Both the position numbers and the translations under genes were made by a program. Below are positions 53,631 through 64,000 of a stretch of DNA of 64,000 nucleotides, piece by piece. The DNA lies in NCBI GenBank assembly GCA_963798865.1, contig CAWCVZ010000022.1, forward strand, positions 248,001 to 312,000. Direction: 5' to 3'. This stretch comes from RBG-16-34-14 sp963798865. GTDB lineage: Bacteria; Bacteroidota; Ignavibacteria; Ignavibacteriales; Ignavibacteriaceae. A model generated the notes under the pieces. The model saw only the letters and a program-made list of their open reading frames with translations. It was not told where the DNA came from and searched no databases. Every line of letters begins with the position of its first letter. Within the stretch, counting starts at the first letter, position 1.

Positions 53631-56600
53631 ATGAAAAACAAAATAAATCTTCTTTGGGTACTTCCTTCTGTTTTAATATTATTTGCATTCACCACCTTTA
53701 TTTCCGATTCAGGATATAAAAATAAAATCATTATTAAAATAAATTCTGATGATGATTATGATAAAGCGTGGCATAAAGTAGATTCACTTCAGAACATGGG
53801 TTTGACGCGTTCTGCTCTTGATGTTGTTGAGCAGATTTATAATGCAGCCAGGAAAGACAATAACCAACCTCAGATTATTAAATCATTTATTCACAAATTG
53901 AAATTTGCAAATTACACAGAGGAAGAGAGCCAAAAGAAAATTGTTGACCAGGTTAAAGATGAAATAAAAACTGCTCCTTTTCCTTCGAATGCAATATTAA
54001 ATTCAATCCTTGGGCAAATCTATTGGCAATATTATACTTATAATAGATATCGTTTTCAAAACAGAACCGAGACTGTAAATTTTGATAATGAAGATTTTCA
54101 GACATGGGACCTCACCAGACTTATAAAGGAAATTGTAAAACACTTCCATCAATCATTAGAGAATAGTGATAGTTTAAAATTAATTCCTATAACGGATTTT
54201 AAAGAGATTATAGTTTACTACAATTCCGAACAAGCGTATTTACGCTCATCCCTATTTGATTTTCTTGCTCATAATGCATTGTCTTTCTATATAAACGATG
54301 AGGCATCTGTAACTGATCCGGTTTACAAGTTTGAACTTAGACGATTCTGAGGATTTTGGTTCAGCAGAAAAATTTTTAAAAATAAATTATGATACCAAAG
54401 ATTCTCTCTCATTAAAATATTTTGCAATAAAATTATTCCAGGATCTAGTTGGGTTTCATCTGAATGATGGAAAGAAAGATGCACTAATTGATGTTGACTT
54501 GATGAGACAGAATTTTGTCCGTTCAAACAGCATTCATCCGCAGAAAGATTCTCTTTACCTCAATTCAATTTTGAAAATGGAAAAAAGATTTGAAGATTTA
54601 CCATATTCATCTTTAATATCGTATAATAAAGCAAAATACTTTTTTGATGAGGGGAAAAAATATAATCCAGCTGTTTCAGATCTTCACAAATGGGAACTTA
54701 AAAAAGCAAAAGAAATCTGCGAAAGCATTATAGAAAAGTTCTCCGGGACTTACGGTGCTTCTTGTTGTAACTGGTTAAAGAATCAAATTCTTTTTAAGAA
54801 CTTAACATTTCAGACTGAGTATGGAAATATTATCGGGGAACCATTCCGTGCTTTGGTTAATTATCAAAACGCAAACAAAATTTATATCAGAATAATTCCA
54901 TGGAATGAATCAAAAGAAAAAGGTACTCCGAAAGACGATTATCAAAAAACAGTAAAATATTATGCTTCTCAAAAATATGATAAAGAGTGGTCCGTTGATC
55001 TGCCAGATGATAAGGATTATCAGAATCACGCAGCAGAAATTAAAATGCCCCAGCTTAGTGAGGGACGATATCTTATACTAATCGGAAGTGATAGAAACTT
55101 TACCTTTGCAAAAAATGCTATTGTGTATGGGCAAACATGGATTTCGAATATAAGCTATATAAGAAGAGAAATTTCCGATAGTAACATTGAGATTTATGCG
55201 CTTCACAGAGAAACAGGAGAACCACTCAAAGATATAATTGTTGAAGTTTACAAACGGATATATTCGCCTGACAGCAGGCAATACATTTATGAAAAAGTTG
55301 CTTCCGGCGAGACGGGTAATGACGGAAAGTTTGAATATCAAAAAGATAAGAATTCTTATGAGTATTATAAAATAGTTCTGAAAAAAGGAAGTGATAGATT
55401 TGAATCTCAGGATTATTACTCATACTACTACGATTACAGTACCGGAAAAAGAAAAACAACTTATTTCTTTCTTGACAGAGCGATCTATCGTCCGGGGCAA
55501 ACAGTTTTCTTTAAAGGTTTAATGATCAATACTGATGGGAAAAAAGATCATACAATTTTAACAAACCACCAAACAACAGTTACATTTTATGATGCCAACC
55601 GCCAAAGAATTTCAGATATTACTTTAACGACAAATGAATATGGAACATTCAATGGAAGTTTTGTAATCCCATTCGGGAAAATCGGTGGACAATATTTTAT
55701 AAGTAATGAAACTGATTCAAAATATTTTAGAGTTGAAGAATATAAAAGACCGAAGTTTGAAGTAAAATTTGATCCGGTAAAAGGAAGTTATTCTTTAAAT
55801 GATAAAGTAACAGCAACCGGTTTTGCAAAAACTTACTCGGGTGCAAATTTAAATGATGTTCAGGTTAAATACAGAGTTGTAAGACGGACTACATTCCCCT
55901 ACTATTATTATTGGTGTATAAGATATTACAGCTGGTACAATCAGAATGAAATGGAAATTACAAATGGTGTTACAAAAACAGATAAAGATGGTAAGTTCAA
56001 AATTGATTTTGATCTCGTTCCAGATCTTTCAATACTGAAAGAAACAAATCCTGTTTTTAATTACACTGTAATTGCTGATGTAGTTGACGTAACCGGTGAA
56101 ACACATTCTTCACAAACTTATGTTAGTTCAGGTTATATCGCACTTTTATCAAATATTTATCTTCCGGAAATAATAAATAAAGATTCTTCAAAGAAATATT
56201 TTGTATCAACTACAAATCTTAATGGACAGTTTGAATCTGCAAATGTTTCTATCACTGTTCAAAAGATAAAAACACCGGCAAGAATTTTTAGAAACAGATT
56301 ATGGCAAATGCCTGATAGGTTTCTTTTAACAAAAGAAGAATTTTATGATTCTTTCGATCATGATGTTTATGAAAATGAGAATGAATTTTATAATTGGGAA
56401 AAAGACAAAACAGTTTTTGAAACAAGTTTTAAAACAACTGATAGCTCCCTGATAATATTTAATAATCTAAAAGACTGGGAACCCGGTAAGTATTATTTAT
56501 CACTTAAAGCAAAAGATAAAAATGGAACGCCGGTTGAGTTTGAAAAATACTTTACTGTGTTTGATCCTGAAGCAGATAAAATCCCTTTGAATGATCCAAT

Positions 56601-59600
56601 CTGGTTTTATTTGGATGAAAAAACCTACGAGCCGGGAGAAATAGTAAAGCTATATGCTGGCTCTGCGGAAAATGTTAAAGCGCTTTTTGAAATCGAGCAG
56701 GATGGGAAAGTAATCAGGAAAGAATGGCTTACATTAAATAATGAGTTAAAAGAAATTGATATTCCAATAAAGGAAGAACATCGCGGTAACATTGTAGCAC
56801 AACTTACATTAACAACGAACAACGAAAATCATTCTATAACCAAAGTAATAAATGTTCCCTGGACAAATAAGCAACTAAATATTTCATTTGAAACTTTCAG
56901 AAATAAACTTTTGCCTGGTTCAAAGGAACAATGGAAATTGAAAGTTAAAGACCCTGACGGCAAATTTTCAAATGCAGAATTTCTTGCTTCTATGTATGAC
57001 GCTTCTCTGGATGTGTTTGCTCCAAACTACTGGGGATTTAACATATACCCCAATTATTATTCAAGGCTAAACTGGTCAAATGACAATACATTCAGCTCAG
57101 TTTATTTTCAATCCTACCTGTACGATTGGAATACTTATGTTTACCTTGAACCGCTTTATTATCCTTACCTGAATAATTTTGGATTTTACTTTTATGGATT
57201 CGGTTACAATGATTATTATGGTAGAGGTCAGTCAGGAATGGTAATGAATGAAGCTGTTGTTGATGCAAAAAAAGAAAAAGATGGAACAACTACTAATACT
57301 TTGAAAGTCGTCAGGAGTGATGAAATCAAATCAATTTCTCTGGGTGGTTATGGGGAGGGACAAAATCAGCAACAAGCACTAAATGAAGTTAATTTAAGAA
57401 AGAATCTTAATGAAACTGCTTTTTTCTTTCCTGAATTAAAAACAAATGACAGTGGAGAAGTTGTCATTTCATTTACAGCACCAGAAGCATTAACCCGATG
57501 GAAGTTTTTAGGATTGGCTCACACAAAAGATCTGAAGACCGGGATTGTTTACAATGAAACAATCACACAAAAAGATTTGATGATTCAGCCAAATCCGCCA
57601 AGATTTTTAAGGGAAGGTGATGAAATTTTCTTTACAGCAAAAGTCAGCAATCTCTCGGATCATACTCTAAAAGGTTCTGCATCATTATTGTTGTTTAATG
57701 CAATAACAATGGAACCAGTTGACAGCTTTTTCGAAAATAATGATAACATAAAATCTTTCTCTGCTGATTCGGGAAGCAGTATTGGTTTAAGCTGGAGATT
57801 GAAAGTTCCATTCGGGAAAGTTGAAGCACTTGTTTACAGAATAGTTGCAAAATCAGGAAATTTTTCAGATGGCGAAGAAAATTCTCTTCCGGTTTATTTA
57901 AACAGGATGCTTGTTACTGAAACATTGCCTCTTCCTGTAAAAGGATTACAGACAAAAACTTTTATTCTTAAAAAACTTTTACACAATAATTCATCAACTT
58001 TGCAGAATTATAATTTATCACTTGAGTTTACTGCTAATCCTGCCTGGTACGCAATACAAGCTTTACCATATATGATGGAATATCCTTACGAATGTACAGA
58101 ACAAATCTTCAGCCGTTATTATGCAAACAGCATTGCAACAAATATCGCTAATTCAAATCCTAAGATTAAGCAGGTGTTTGACGACTGGAAGAATATTGAT
58201 ACTGCAGCTTTGATGTCCAATCTTGAAAAGAACCAGGAACTAAAATATGCACTTCTTGAAGAAACTCCCTGGGTTCTTGATGCACAAGATGAATCAGAAA
58301 GGAAGAAGAGAGTCGGTTTACTTTTCGATCTTATGAGAATGTCCGACGAGTTATCAAAAGCAGAACAGAAGCTGCGGGAGAAACAATATTCAAACGGCGG
58401 ATGGCCCTGGTTCCCGGGGCTGCCTGAAAACAGGTTTATCACTCAATATATTGTTGCCGGGTTCGGACATCTTGAACGACTTGGTATAAAAGATATAAGA
58501 GCAAATAATTCAACCTGGGAAATGTTAAAGAAAGCAGTTTTATACACAGATGTAAGAATGTATGAAGATTATGAATGGATTAAGAAACACGGAACGCTTA
58601 ATGTAAAAAACATTGGCTATACACAGGCACAATATCTTTATGGGAGAAGTTACTATTTAGATATTCCCGTCGATGAAAAATATAAGGAAGCATTTGATTA
58701 CTGGAAAGGACAGGCACAGAAATACTGGCTCTCAAACAATAAGTATATGCAGGGAATGATTGCTCTTGCTTTGTACAGACTTTATGATGCAAAGACAGCA
58801 AAAGATATTATCAAATCAATTATTGAGAATGCAGTATTTAATGATGAAATGGGAATGTACTTCAAGGAAGAATGGGGATGGTGCTGGTACCAGGCTCCGA
58901 TTGAAACACAGGCACTTTTAATTGAAGCAGTTGATGAAATTACAAAAGATCAGGATGCAGTTGATCTGATGAAGATCTGGCTGCTTAAACAAAAGCAGGT
59001 TCAGGATTGGAAAACAACAAAAGCAACTGCAGAAGCCTGCTATGCCCTTTTGTTAAGAGGAACGAACTGGCTTGCTGAAACAAAGATGCCTGAAATAAAA
59101 ATTGGTTCAGAGATTCTTAATCTTGTTGATAATCCTGAAATTCATATTGAATCCGGAACTGGGTATTTTAAAACTTCCTGGAAAAGCGATGATATAAAAC
59201 CTGAAATGGGAAGTGTTACTGTTACTAATAATAATAAAGTTGTATCGTGGGGATCATTGTACTGGCAGTATTATGAAAATCTTGATAAAATTACTTCGCA
59301 CGAAACTCCATTAAAAATCAACAAAAAATTATTCTTAAAAATTAATTCTGATACCGGTGAGAAGATTATCCCGGTTGATGATAAAACAAAATTAACTCCG
59401 GGAGATATTGTCCAGGTAAGAATTGAAATAAGAGTTGACAGAGATATGGAATTTGTTCACTTAAAAGATATGCGTGCCTCCGGGTTTGAACCGATAAATG
59501 TTCTATCCACTTATAAATACCAGGATGGTTTATGGTATTATGAAAACACCCGCGATGCAGCAACAAACTTCTTTATGGATTGGCTCCCAAAAGGAACCTA

Positions 59601-59727
59601 TGTATTTGAATATCCATTGAGAGTTATTCACAAAGGAAATTTCTCAAACGGAATTACAACAATACAAAGCATGTATGCACCAGAGTTTGCAAGTCATTCA
59701 GAAGGTGTTAGAGTGAAGGTTGAATAG
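53631..59727 (+). CDS. Alpha-2-macroglobulin family protein with thioester motif, one frameshift
   Basis: The first 240 codons end in VYKFELRRF, and the next frame begins at the same place; deleting one G in TTTGAACTTAGAC (about 54335) gives VYKFNLDDSEDFGSAEK and an intact 2031-residue protein. After an N-terminal membrane anchor or signal (residues 8-25), macroglobulin beta-domains follow (RPGQTVFFKGLMIN MG-type motif near residue 610), a bait-like insert rich in Tyr/Trp/Phe (near 1100-1190), and the A2M domain (LTRWKFLGLAHTKDLKTG). The thioester motif ECTEQ (Cys codon at 58093) and the thioester-protein domain follow. It probably traps attacking proteases at the cell surface. Confidence 0.9.
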
Positions 59728-59804
59728 AGAGAATGGGTGAATGAGTAAATGAATCCGGGATATATTCCGGGAAGCTATGAAAATTGATTAGACTGCTTTA
59801 TAGT

Positions 59805-60020
59805 TTAATATTCTACAGGTGCTTCTTCAAAGAGTTTAATCATATTTATTACTCTGTCGCTGTTCACTTTATCCCTTCGCATTAAAAATAGAAGATGAAG
59901 GTCACACAATATTTCCAAAGGTGTAGTAAATAATAAATACGAGGTTTCATCGCTATAAGGCAGATTTAAGGTCTCCTGCTCAAGTTCGCTAAGACTATAG
60001 TTAAAAATATTTTCTTCCAT
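59805..60020 (-). CDS. Small acidic protein of unknown function
   Basis: 71 residues, strongly acidic, with no signal peptide or membrane segment and no motif I recognise. It has predicted amphipathic helices (ELEQETLNLPYSDE, PLEILCDLHLLFLMRRDK). The ATG at 60020 follows an AGG-containing leader (AAGGAATTAGGTAAGCG), so translation is plausible. It is convergent with the macroglobulin gene and divergent from the beta-barrel gene. I cannot name a function and a spurious frame remains possible. Confidence 0.5.
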   Translation of the reverse strand: MEENIFNYSLSELEQETLNLPYSDETSYLLFTTPLEILCDLHLLFLMRRDKVNSDRVINMIKLFEEAPVEY

Positions 60021-60391
60021 CGCTTACCTAATTCCTTTCCGTTACAAAAATTATCTAATAAAGAACCTTCCTTACTTATTCAATCTTTATACCTTTTCTG
60101 GTTAATGTTAAATCAGAAAAACAAGTTAATTTCGATAACTAACTGTAGTAATATTACTACGAGCGGTGAAAAAAATTCTTTTTAAAGCATTTTTTTCGTA
60201 AAGATTTATAGGTTTTTTAGGTATTCTTCAATTCGGTGATTTAACAATTTAATCATATCAACTGTCCAGATTTCATCAGGATTTCTTATCAATTATTTTT
60301 TTTTAATGTTTAGCAGACACAAAATTTGTTTTAAATATTATTATTATTTAGATTTAATCTTAATAATCTTAACAACTAAGAAAACCTTATT
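60021..60391. other. Intergenic region with a 16-bp palindrome
   Basis: The 371 bases lie between divergent genes. The only clear signal is GTAGTAATATTACTAC at 60145-60160, annotated separately. The rest is AT-rich with poly-T stretches (for example 60297-60304) and no RNA gene or open frame is recognised. Confidence 0.55.
60145..60160. promoter_or_regulatory. Perfect 16-bp palindrome, candidate operator
   Basis: GTAGTAATATTACTAC reads the same on both strands. It lies 232 bases before the beta-barrel gene and 125 bases before the small divergent gene, so it could control either. No matching known operator is recognised. Confidence 0.5.
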
Positions 60392-61171
60392 ATGAAAAAA
60401 TTTTTATTTGTGTTTATTTTAATTATAAGCCTTGCAAATAATTCACTTGCTGACAGGCGATACTTTGGAAGATCATATCTTGCCTATACTTTGCCTTCCG
60501 GAGCTTTAGAATTTGAATTGTGGAATACGGGAAGAATTGGAAAGGATATGGGATATTTTTATCAGTTTCAGCCAAGATTTGAATTTGAATATGGAATAAC
60601 AGATCAATTATCTGCTTCTTTATATTTTAATTTTGACCAAATAACTTCTGAACAAAATTCCTTCGATTCAAAACCATTCGGATATTCTTCATCTTCACTC
60701 GAACTAAGATACAGGTTATTATCCCCCAACGAATTTCTTATTGATCCGGCACTTTATTTCGAATTTGCGTATGGTGGTGATGAACTGGAATATGAATTCA
60801 AAATAATTCTATCTAAAAGAATTGGCAATTTTATTACTGCATTAAATATTAATTCGGAAATTGAACGAAACATAATTGAAAATGAAAAAGAATCTGTTTT
60901 TGAAATTACAGGTGGAGCTATGTTTGACTTAAATGCAAATTTTGCTTTTGGTTTTGAATTTAGAAATCATAGAGGATATGAAGGAGTTTATGATGAGGAA
61001 GAAAGCCAGGCTACATTTTTAGGTCCAACAATTAATTTCCAGACGGAAAGTTTTTTTATTACTTTCAACTTTTTAACACAGGTTGCGGGAACTCCTTCAA
61101 GTAATTCAAATTTTGATTTAATACATCATGAGAAATATGAATTTCGAACAATACTTGGAATTGAATTATAG
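60392..61171 (+). CDS. Predicted outer-membrane beta-barrel protein
   Basis: 259 residues. A signal peptide (about 1-20, ending SLANNSLA) is followed by alternating beta strands (LEFELWNTGRIGKDMGYF, YQFQPRFEFEYGITDQLSASLYFNFD, LELRYRLL, LYFEFAYG, FGFEFRNH, FFITFNFLTQV) and ends in an amphipathic strand (YEFRTILGIEL), typical of outer-membrane barrels of about 8-12 strands. No specific family is recognised. It shares one base with the following cytochrome-like gene (TAGTG), so the two are co-translated and probably work together in the outer membrane. Confidence 0.75.
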   Translation: MKKFLFVFILIISLANNSLADRRYFGRSYLAYTLPSGALEFELWNTGRIGKDMGYFYQFQPRFEFEYGITDQLSASLYFNFDQITSEQNSFDSKPFGYSSSSLELRYRLLSPNEFLIDPALYFEFAYGGDELEYEFKIILSKRIGNFITALNINSEIERNIIENEKESVFEITGGAMFDLNANFAFGFEFRNHRGYEGVYDEEESQATFLGPTINFQTESFFITFNFLTQVAGTPSSNSNFDLIHHEKYEFRTILGIEL

Positions 61172-61467
61172 TGAAATATATTCTTTCAATTCTGATTTTA
61201 TTTATTTCATTTATTGCATCGTGTAATGCAGGATATACAATTAATATGGATGAGAGAACTAAAAACCCTGAAGGAAGATTTTTGTATATGTCGAAATGTA
61301 ACTCGTGCCATAAACTTTATGACCCAAAACAATTTTCAATCATGGAATGGGATTCAATAATTACTATAATGAAGCAAAAAGCAAAGATATCGAGTGAACA
61401 AAGAGAGTTGATTCATAGTTGGATTTTAGAAAAAAAATATACGGCAACTGATTCAATTTTACAATAA
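61171..61467 (+). CDS. Small c-type cytochrome lipoprotein
   Basis: 98 residues beginning at a GTG that overlaps the barrel gene's stop by one base. A lipoprotein signal ends at FIASC (lipidated Cys near residue 17). The heme-binding motif CNSCH (near residues 43-47) and a downstream Met in WDSIITIMKQKAK, a likely axial ligand, indicate a monoheme cytochrome c with the heme on the outer side of the membrane. It may shuttle electrons with or through the neighbouring beta-barrel. Electron partners are not identifiable from the sequence. Confidence 0.85.
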   Translation: MKYILSILILFISFIASCNAGYTINMDERTKNPEGRFLYMSKCNSCHKLYDPKQFSIMEWDSIITIMKQKAKISSEQRELIHSWILEKKYTATDSILQ

Positions 61468-61488
61468 TATCAGGAGCAAAGATTAATT

Positions 61489-62781
61489 TCAGATAGAAAT
61501 AAGTTCACCAGCAAAATTCATTTGATTATTATTAATAACACCAATTGCTTTTCCTGTTAATAGTCTTTTTTCGAATGGAGAATTAACCGATCTGCTTTTG
61601 AATTTTGAAATATCAACCGTCCATATTTCATTAATATCAAGAATTGTAAAGTTTGCTGATTCGCCAATTTCAAATTTTGGAATTGTAAGTTTTAAAATCT
61701 TCCTGGGATTTATTGCAAGCTTTTCGACTATCTGTTTTAGATTTAAAATTTTATTATGATAAAGTTCCGTAAAGGTTAATCCAACTTCTGTTTCTAATCC
61801 AATTATTCCATTTGGTGCATAATCAAACTCCATTTCTTTCTCTTCAATTGAGTGCGGTGCATGATCACTTGCAATGCAGTCAATTGTTCCATCTTTCAAT
61901 CCCTGTAATATTTCTTCAACATCTTCTTTTGTTCTTAACGGAGGACTCATTTTTGTATTTGTATTATAGGTTTTTACAGCATCATCAGTTAATGTAAAAT
62001 GATGGGGAGTAACCTCTGCAGTAACATTAATCCCTTTTTTCTTTGCGTCCCTAACCATTTCAACAGATCTTTTTGAACTAATATGAGCAATATGAATTTT
62101 CCCACTTGTATATTCAGCCATTAAAATATCTCTGCTTACAATAATATCTTCTGCTACAGGAGGAACCGGAGGTAAGCCAAGCAATGTTGAATTAAGTCCT
62201 TCATTCATTGAACCCCCAGCGAGGGTTTCATCTTCACAATGTTCTATAATTGGAGTTCCAAACATTTTAGAATACTCAAGTGCTCTGCGAAGTATTGAAG
62301 AAGTTTTAATTGCAACACCATCATCAGAAAAGCCGACGGCACCATTCTCATAAAGTTCAGCCATTGGGGAAATAACCTCCCCTTTTCTTGCAACTGTTGC
62401 CGCTGCTACCGGATGAACATCAACAAGATGACTTGCAGCTTTTCTTTTTATAAAAGTAACAACTTCTGCAGAATCAATTGCTGGTTCGGTATTCGGCATA
62501 CACGCAATCCCTGTAAATCCGCCATTTGCAGCAGCATCACATCCTGAAAGAATTGTTTCTTCATCTTCCCTGCCGGGTTCTCTTAAATGAACGTGCATAT
62601 CAAAGAAACCTGGAACAATATATTTTCCGGACAGATCATATTCCTGTGCATCTTTAAAATCATCTTTTGTCAGATTTTCTATTTTAGAAATCACTCCATC
62701 AATTAACAAAATATCAACCTTATCCCTGTCAATATTTTGTACGGGATGAAGTATATGCGAATTCTTTAATACTATTTTCAT
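61489..62781 (-). CDS. pyrC: Dihydroorotase
   Basis: 430-residue class I dihydroorotase, catalysing ring closure of carbamoyl aspartate in pyrimidine synthesis. Zinc-binding His residues are in FDMHVHLREPGRED (near 60), with PNTEPAIDSAEVV following. ITAEVTPHHFTLTDD and the IASDHAPHSIEEKE motif carry further ligands and the catalytic Asp. Length and motifs match the multifunctional-type PyrC. It lies nine bases downstream of the reconstructed pyrB stop and forms the last gene of the pyrR-pyrB-pyrC group on the minus strand. Confidence 0.97.
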   Translation of the reverse strand: MKIVLKNSHILHPVQNIDRDKVDILLIDGVISKIENLTKDDFKDAQEYDLSGKYIVPGFFDMHVHLREPGREDEETILSGCDAAANGGFTGIACMPNTEPAIDSAEVVTFIKRKAASHLVDVHPVAAATVARKGEVISPMAELYENGAVGFSDDGVAIKTSSILRRALEYSKMFGTPIIEHCEDETLAGGSMNEGLNSTLLGLPPVPPVAEDIIVSRDILMAEYTSGKIHIAHISSKRSVEMVRDAKKKGINVTAEVTPHHFTLTDDAVKTYNTNTKMSPPLRTKEDVEEILQGLKDGTIDCIASDHAPHSIEEKEMEFDYAPNGIIGLETEVGLTFTELYHNKILNLKQIVEKLAINPRKILKLTIPKFEIGESANFTILDINEIWTVDISKFKSRSVNSPFEKRLLTGKAIGVINNNQMNFAGELISI

Positions 62782-62790
62782 TTCAAACTC

Positions 62791-63715
62791 TTAGTTCATT
62801 GTCCCGAGTAAATAAAGAACAGCCATTCTTACTGCTACGCCATTGGTTACCTGGGTTAAAATAATTTGATTCAGCCCATCGGCAACACCGGAGGAAAGTT
62901 CAACTCCCCTGTTTATTGGTCCCGGATGAAGAATTAAATATATCTTCCTTACCAACCTTCTCAAGACGTTCCTCGGTTATACCAAAGAAAGTTGAATATT
63001 CTCTAATTGAAGGGAAATACTCTCTTGCTTTTCTCTCAAGCTGAATACGAAGAACATTAAGCACATCATTCTCCCGTATAGCTTCGTCAATATCATAGAT
63101 AACATCAACCCCAAGCTCTTCAATATTTTTAGGAATCATGGTTGAAGGACCGCAGACTGAAACCTTTGCCCCAACCGCTTTAAGTCCAAAAATATTTGAA
63201 AGAGCAACCCGGCTATGGGCAATATCGCCAACAATACAAACTTTAATTCCTTCAAGCCTGCCAAGCTTTTCTCTAATTGAATACATATCCAGTAAAGCCT
63301 GGGTAGGATGTTCGTGAGCACCATCTCCCGCATTAATTATATTAGATTCACAAACTTGTGTTAGAAATAAAGGAGTACCGGCCGCTGAATGCCTTACAAC
63401 AACCATATCAACTTTCATTGCTTCAATATTTCTAATAGTATCTTTTAAAGTTTCCCCCTTGCTTACACTGCTGGTGGAAACGGAAAAATTAACTGAGTCA
63501 GCAGATAACCTTTTTTCTGCGAGTTCAAAAGAAATTCTTGTACGGGTGGAATTTTCATAAAAAAGATTTACGATAGTTTTTCCCTGGAGCGTGGGAACTT
63601 TCTTTATTGGTCTTTCTAAAACTTCCCTGAAAGTTTTGGCTGTATCAAGAATTAAGTTTATATCTTCTTTTGGAACTCCGTGCAGTCCTAATAAATGTCT
63701 GTTTGAAAGAGGCAT
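62791..63715 (-). CDS. pyrB: Aspartate carbamoyltransferase catalytic subunit, frameshifted near C-terminus
   Basis: The frame ends early at 62900 after IFNSSSGTNKQGS, but removing one A in TTTAATTC (about 62940) restores ILHPGPINRGVELSSGVADG and a natural end GTMN at 62791, giving 307 residues, the normal size. The carbamoyl-phosphate motif YENSTRTRISFELAEKRL (near 50-66), SSVSKGETLKDTI, HPTQALLDMYSIRE and LNVLRIQLERK are all intact. Catalyses the committed step of pyrimidine synthesis. It is 15 bases from pyrR upstream and nine from pyrC downstream, all on the minus strand. Confidence 0.94.
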
Positions 63716-63730
63716 ATTTAAACTTTGATT

Positions 63731-64000
63731 TTACGTTTTAATATTGACAAGATACACTGAATCTTCACCATCAATTTCTTTCATTTTAACTTTTATTTCT
63801 TCATCGTTTGAAGTTGGAATATTTTTTCCGACATAATCAGCTTTAATCGGTAATTCTCTATGCCCCCTGTCAATTAAAACCATAAGCTGAATAGTACTTG
63901 GTCTTCCCATATCCATAATTGCATTCAGGGCTGAACGAACTGTTCTTCCCGTATAAAGGACATCATCAACCAGAATTATATTTTTTTCTGTGAGATCAAA
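63731..64000 (-). CDS. pyrR: PyrR bifunctional pyrimidine operon regulator/uracil phosphoribosyltransferase, C-terminal part
   Basis: The frame is open from the right window edge (FDLTEKNIILVDDVLYTGRT) to a stop at 63731, so only the C-terminal ~90 residues are present. The PRPP-binding motif IILVDDVLYTGRTVRSA is diagnostic of PyrR, as is the following DMGRPSTIQLMVLIDRGHRELPIKADYVGKNIPTS. PyrR binds attenuator RNA of the pyr operon when UMP is high; here it heads the pyrB-pyrC genes on the minus strand. The attenuator itself would be upstream, outside the window. Confidence 0.93.
   Translation of the reverse strand, partial: FDLTEKNIILVDDVLYTGRTVRSALNAIMDMGRPSTIQLMVLIDRGHRELPIKADYVGKNIPTSNDEEIKVKMKEIDGEDSVYLVNIKT

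Overview
The window looks like a chromosomal segment of an Ignavibacteria-type bacterium (Bacteroidota/Chlorobiota group). The evidence is AT-rich DNA, three secreted proteins ending in type IX secretion (T9SS) sorting tails with the NYPNPFNPST/NPNT signature, a menaquinone pathway, and families typical of the group (DUF971, CorC/GldE-like, DUF4783, DUF5683, SatD/DUF3307, NtrY-like kinase). This lineage call is inferred from family content, not from a marker-gene tree. No prophage, IS element or CRISPR array is visible.

Layout. 1-5.3 kb: menaquinone cluster (menH 3' end, an MFS permease, menB, menA, menE) with a convergent hotdog thioesterase that could supply the missing DHNA-CoA hydrolase step. 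5.4-10.7 kb: omega-amidase-like nitrilase, two class III cyclase genes, a DUF2938 membrane protein and a tRNA-Thr; a 3' fragment of that tRNA is repeated 2.8 kb away. 10.8-18.9 kb: CorC-like CBS membrane protein, DUF971, SpoU methyltransferase, a secreted GH13 enzyme, S1/P1 nuclease, YjbQ, ornithine aminotransferase. 18.9-25.4 kb: large hybrid histidine kinase, PAP2 phosphatase, GNAT, fabF, and a frameshifted geranylgeranyl-reductase-like flavoprotein. 25.5-32.7 kb: ASPIC/VCBS T9SS protein, a SatD/DUF3307 pair behind three evenly spaced palindromes, pdxJ, a CPBP protease, and CIRCE-controlled groES-groEL. 32.8-39.0 kb: a compact minus-strand operon encoding lipoprotein, GAF-sigma54 activator, Ser/Thr kinase, PEGA protein, T9SS kelch protein and DUF5683 protein. 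39.2-52.2 kb: phosphatase, alanine dehydrogenase, hydroxyacid dehydrogenase, SpmAB-like fusion, PPOX-like protein, AddA-like helicase-nuclease, NtrY-like kinase and two accessory proteins. 52.3-61.5 kb: FN3 lipoprotein, a 2,031-residue alpha-2-macroglobulin, and a beta-barrel/cytochrome pair. 61.5-64 kb: pyrR-pyrB-pyrC pyrimidine operon.

A striking property of the sequence is repeated single-base indels inside otherwise well-conserved genes: groEL (two), pyrB, the alpha-2-macroglobulin, an NtrY-like kinase, satD, a phosphatase, the kelch protein and others. Most are insertions, and every gene returns to a whole number of codons once corrected. Because essential housekeeping genes are hit, these are most likely consensus errors rather than real pseudogenes; affected genes are annotated over their full reconstructed span.

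The signals that most deserve follow-up are the 28-bp-phased operator array in front of satD, the kinase-sigma54-PEGA-kelch operon, the tRNA-Thr-flanked segment, and the four-cysteine (putative Fe-S) nuclease domain in the AddA-like protein.
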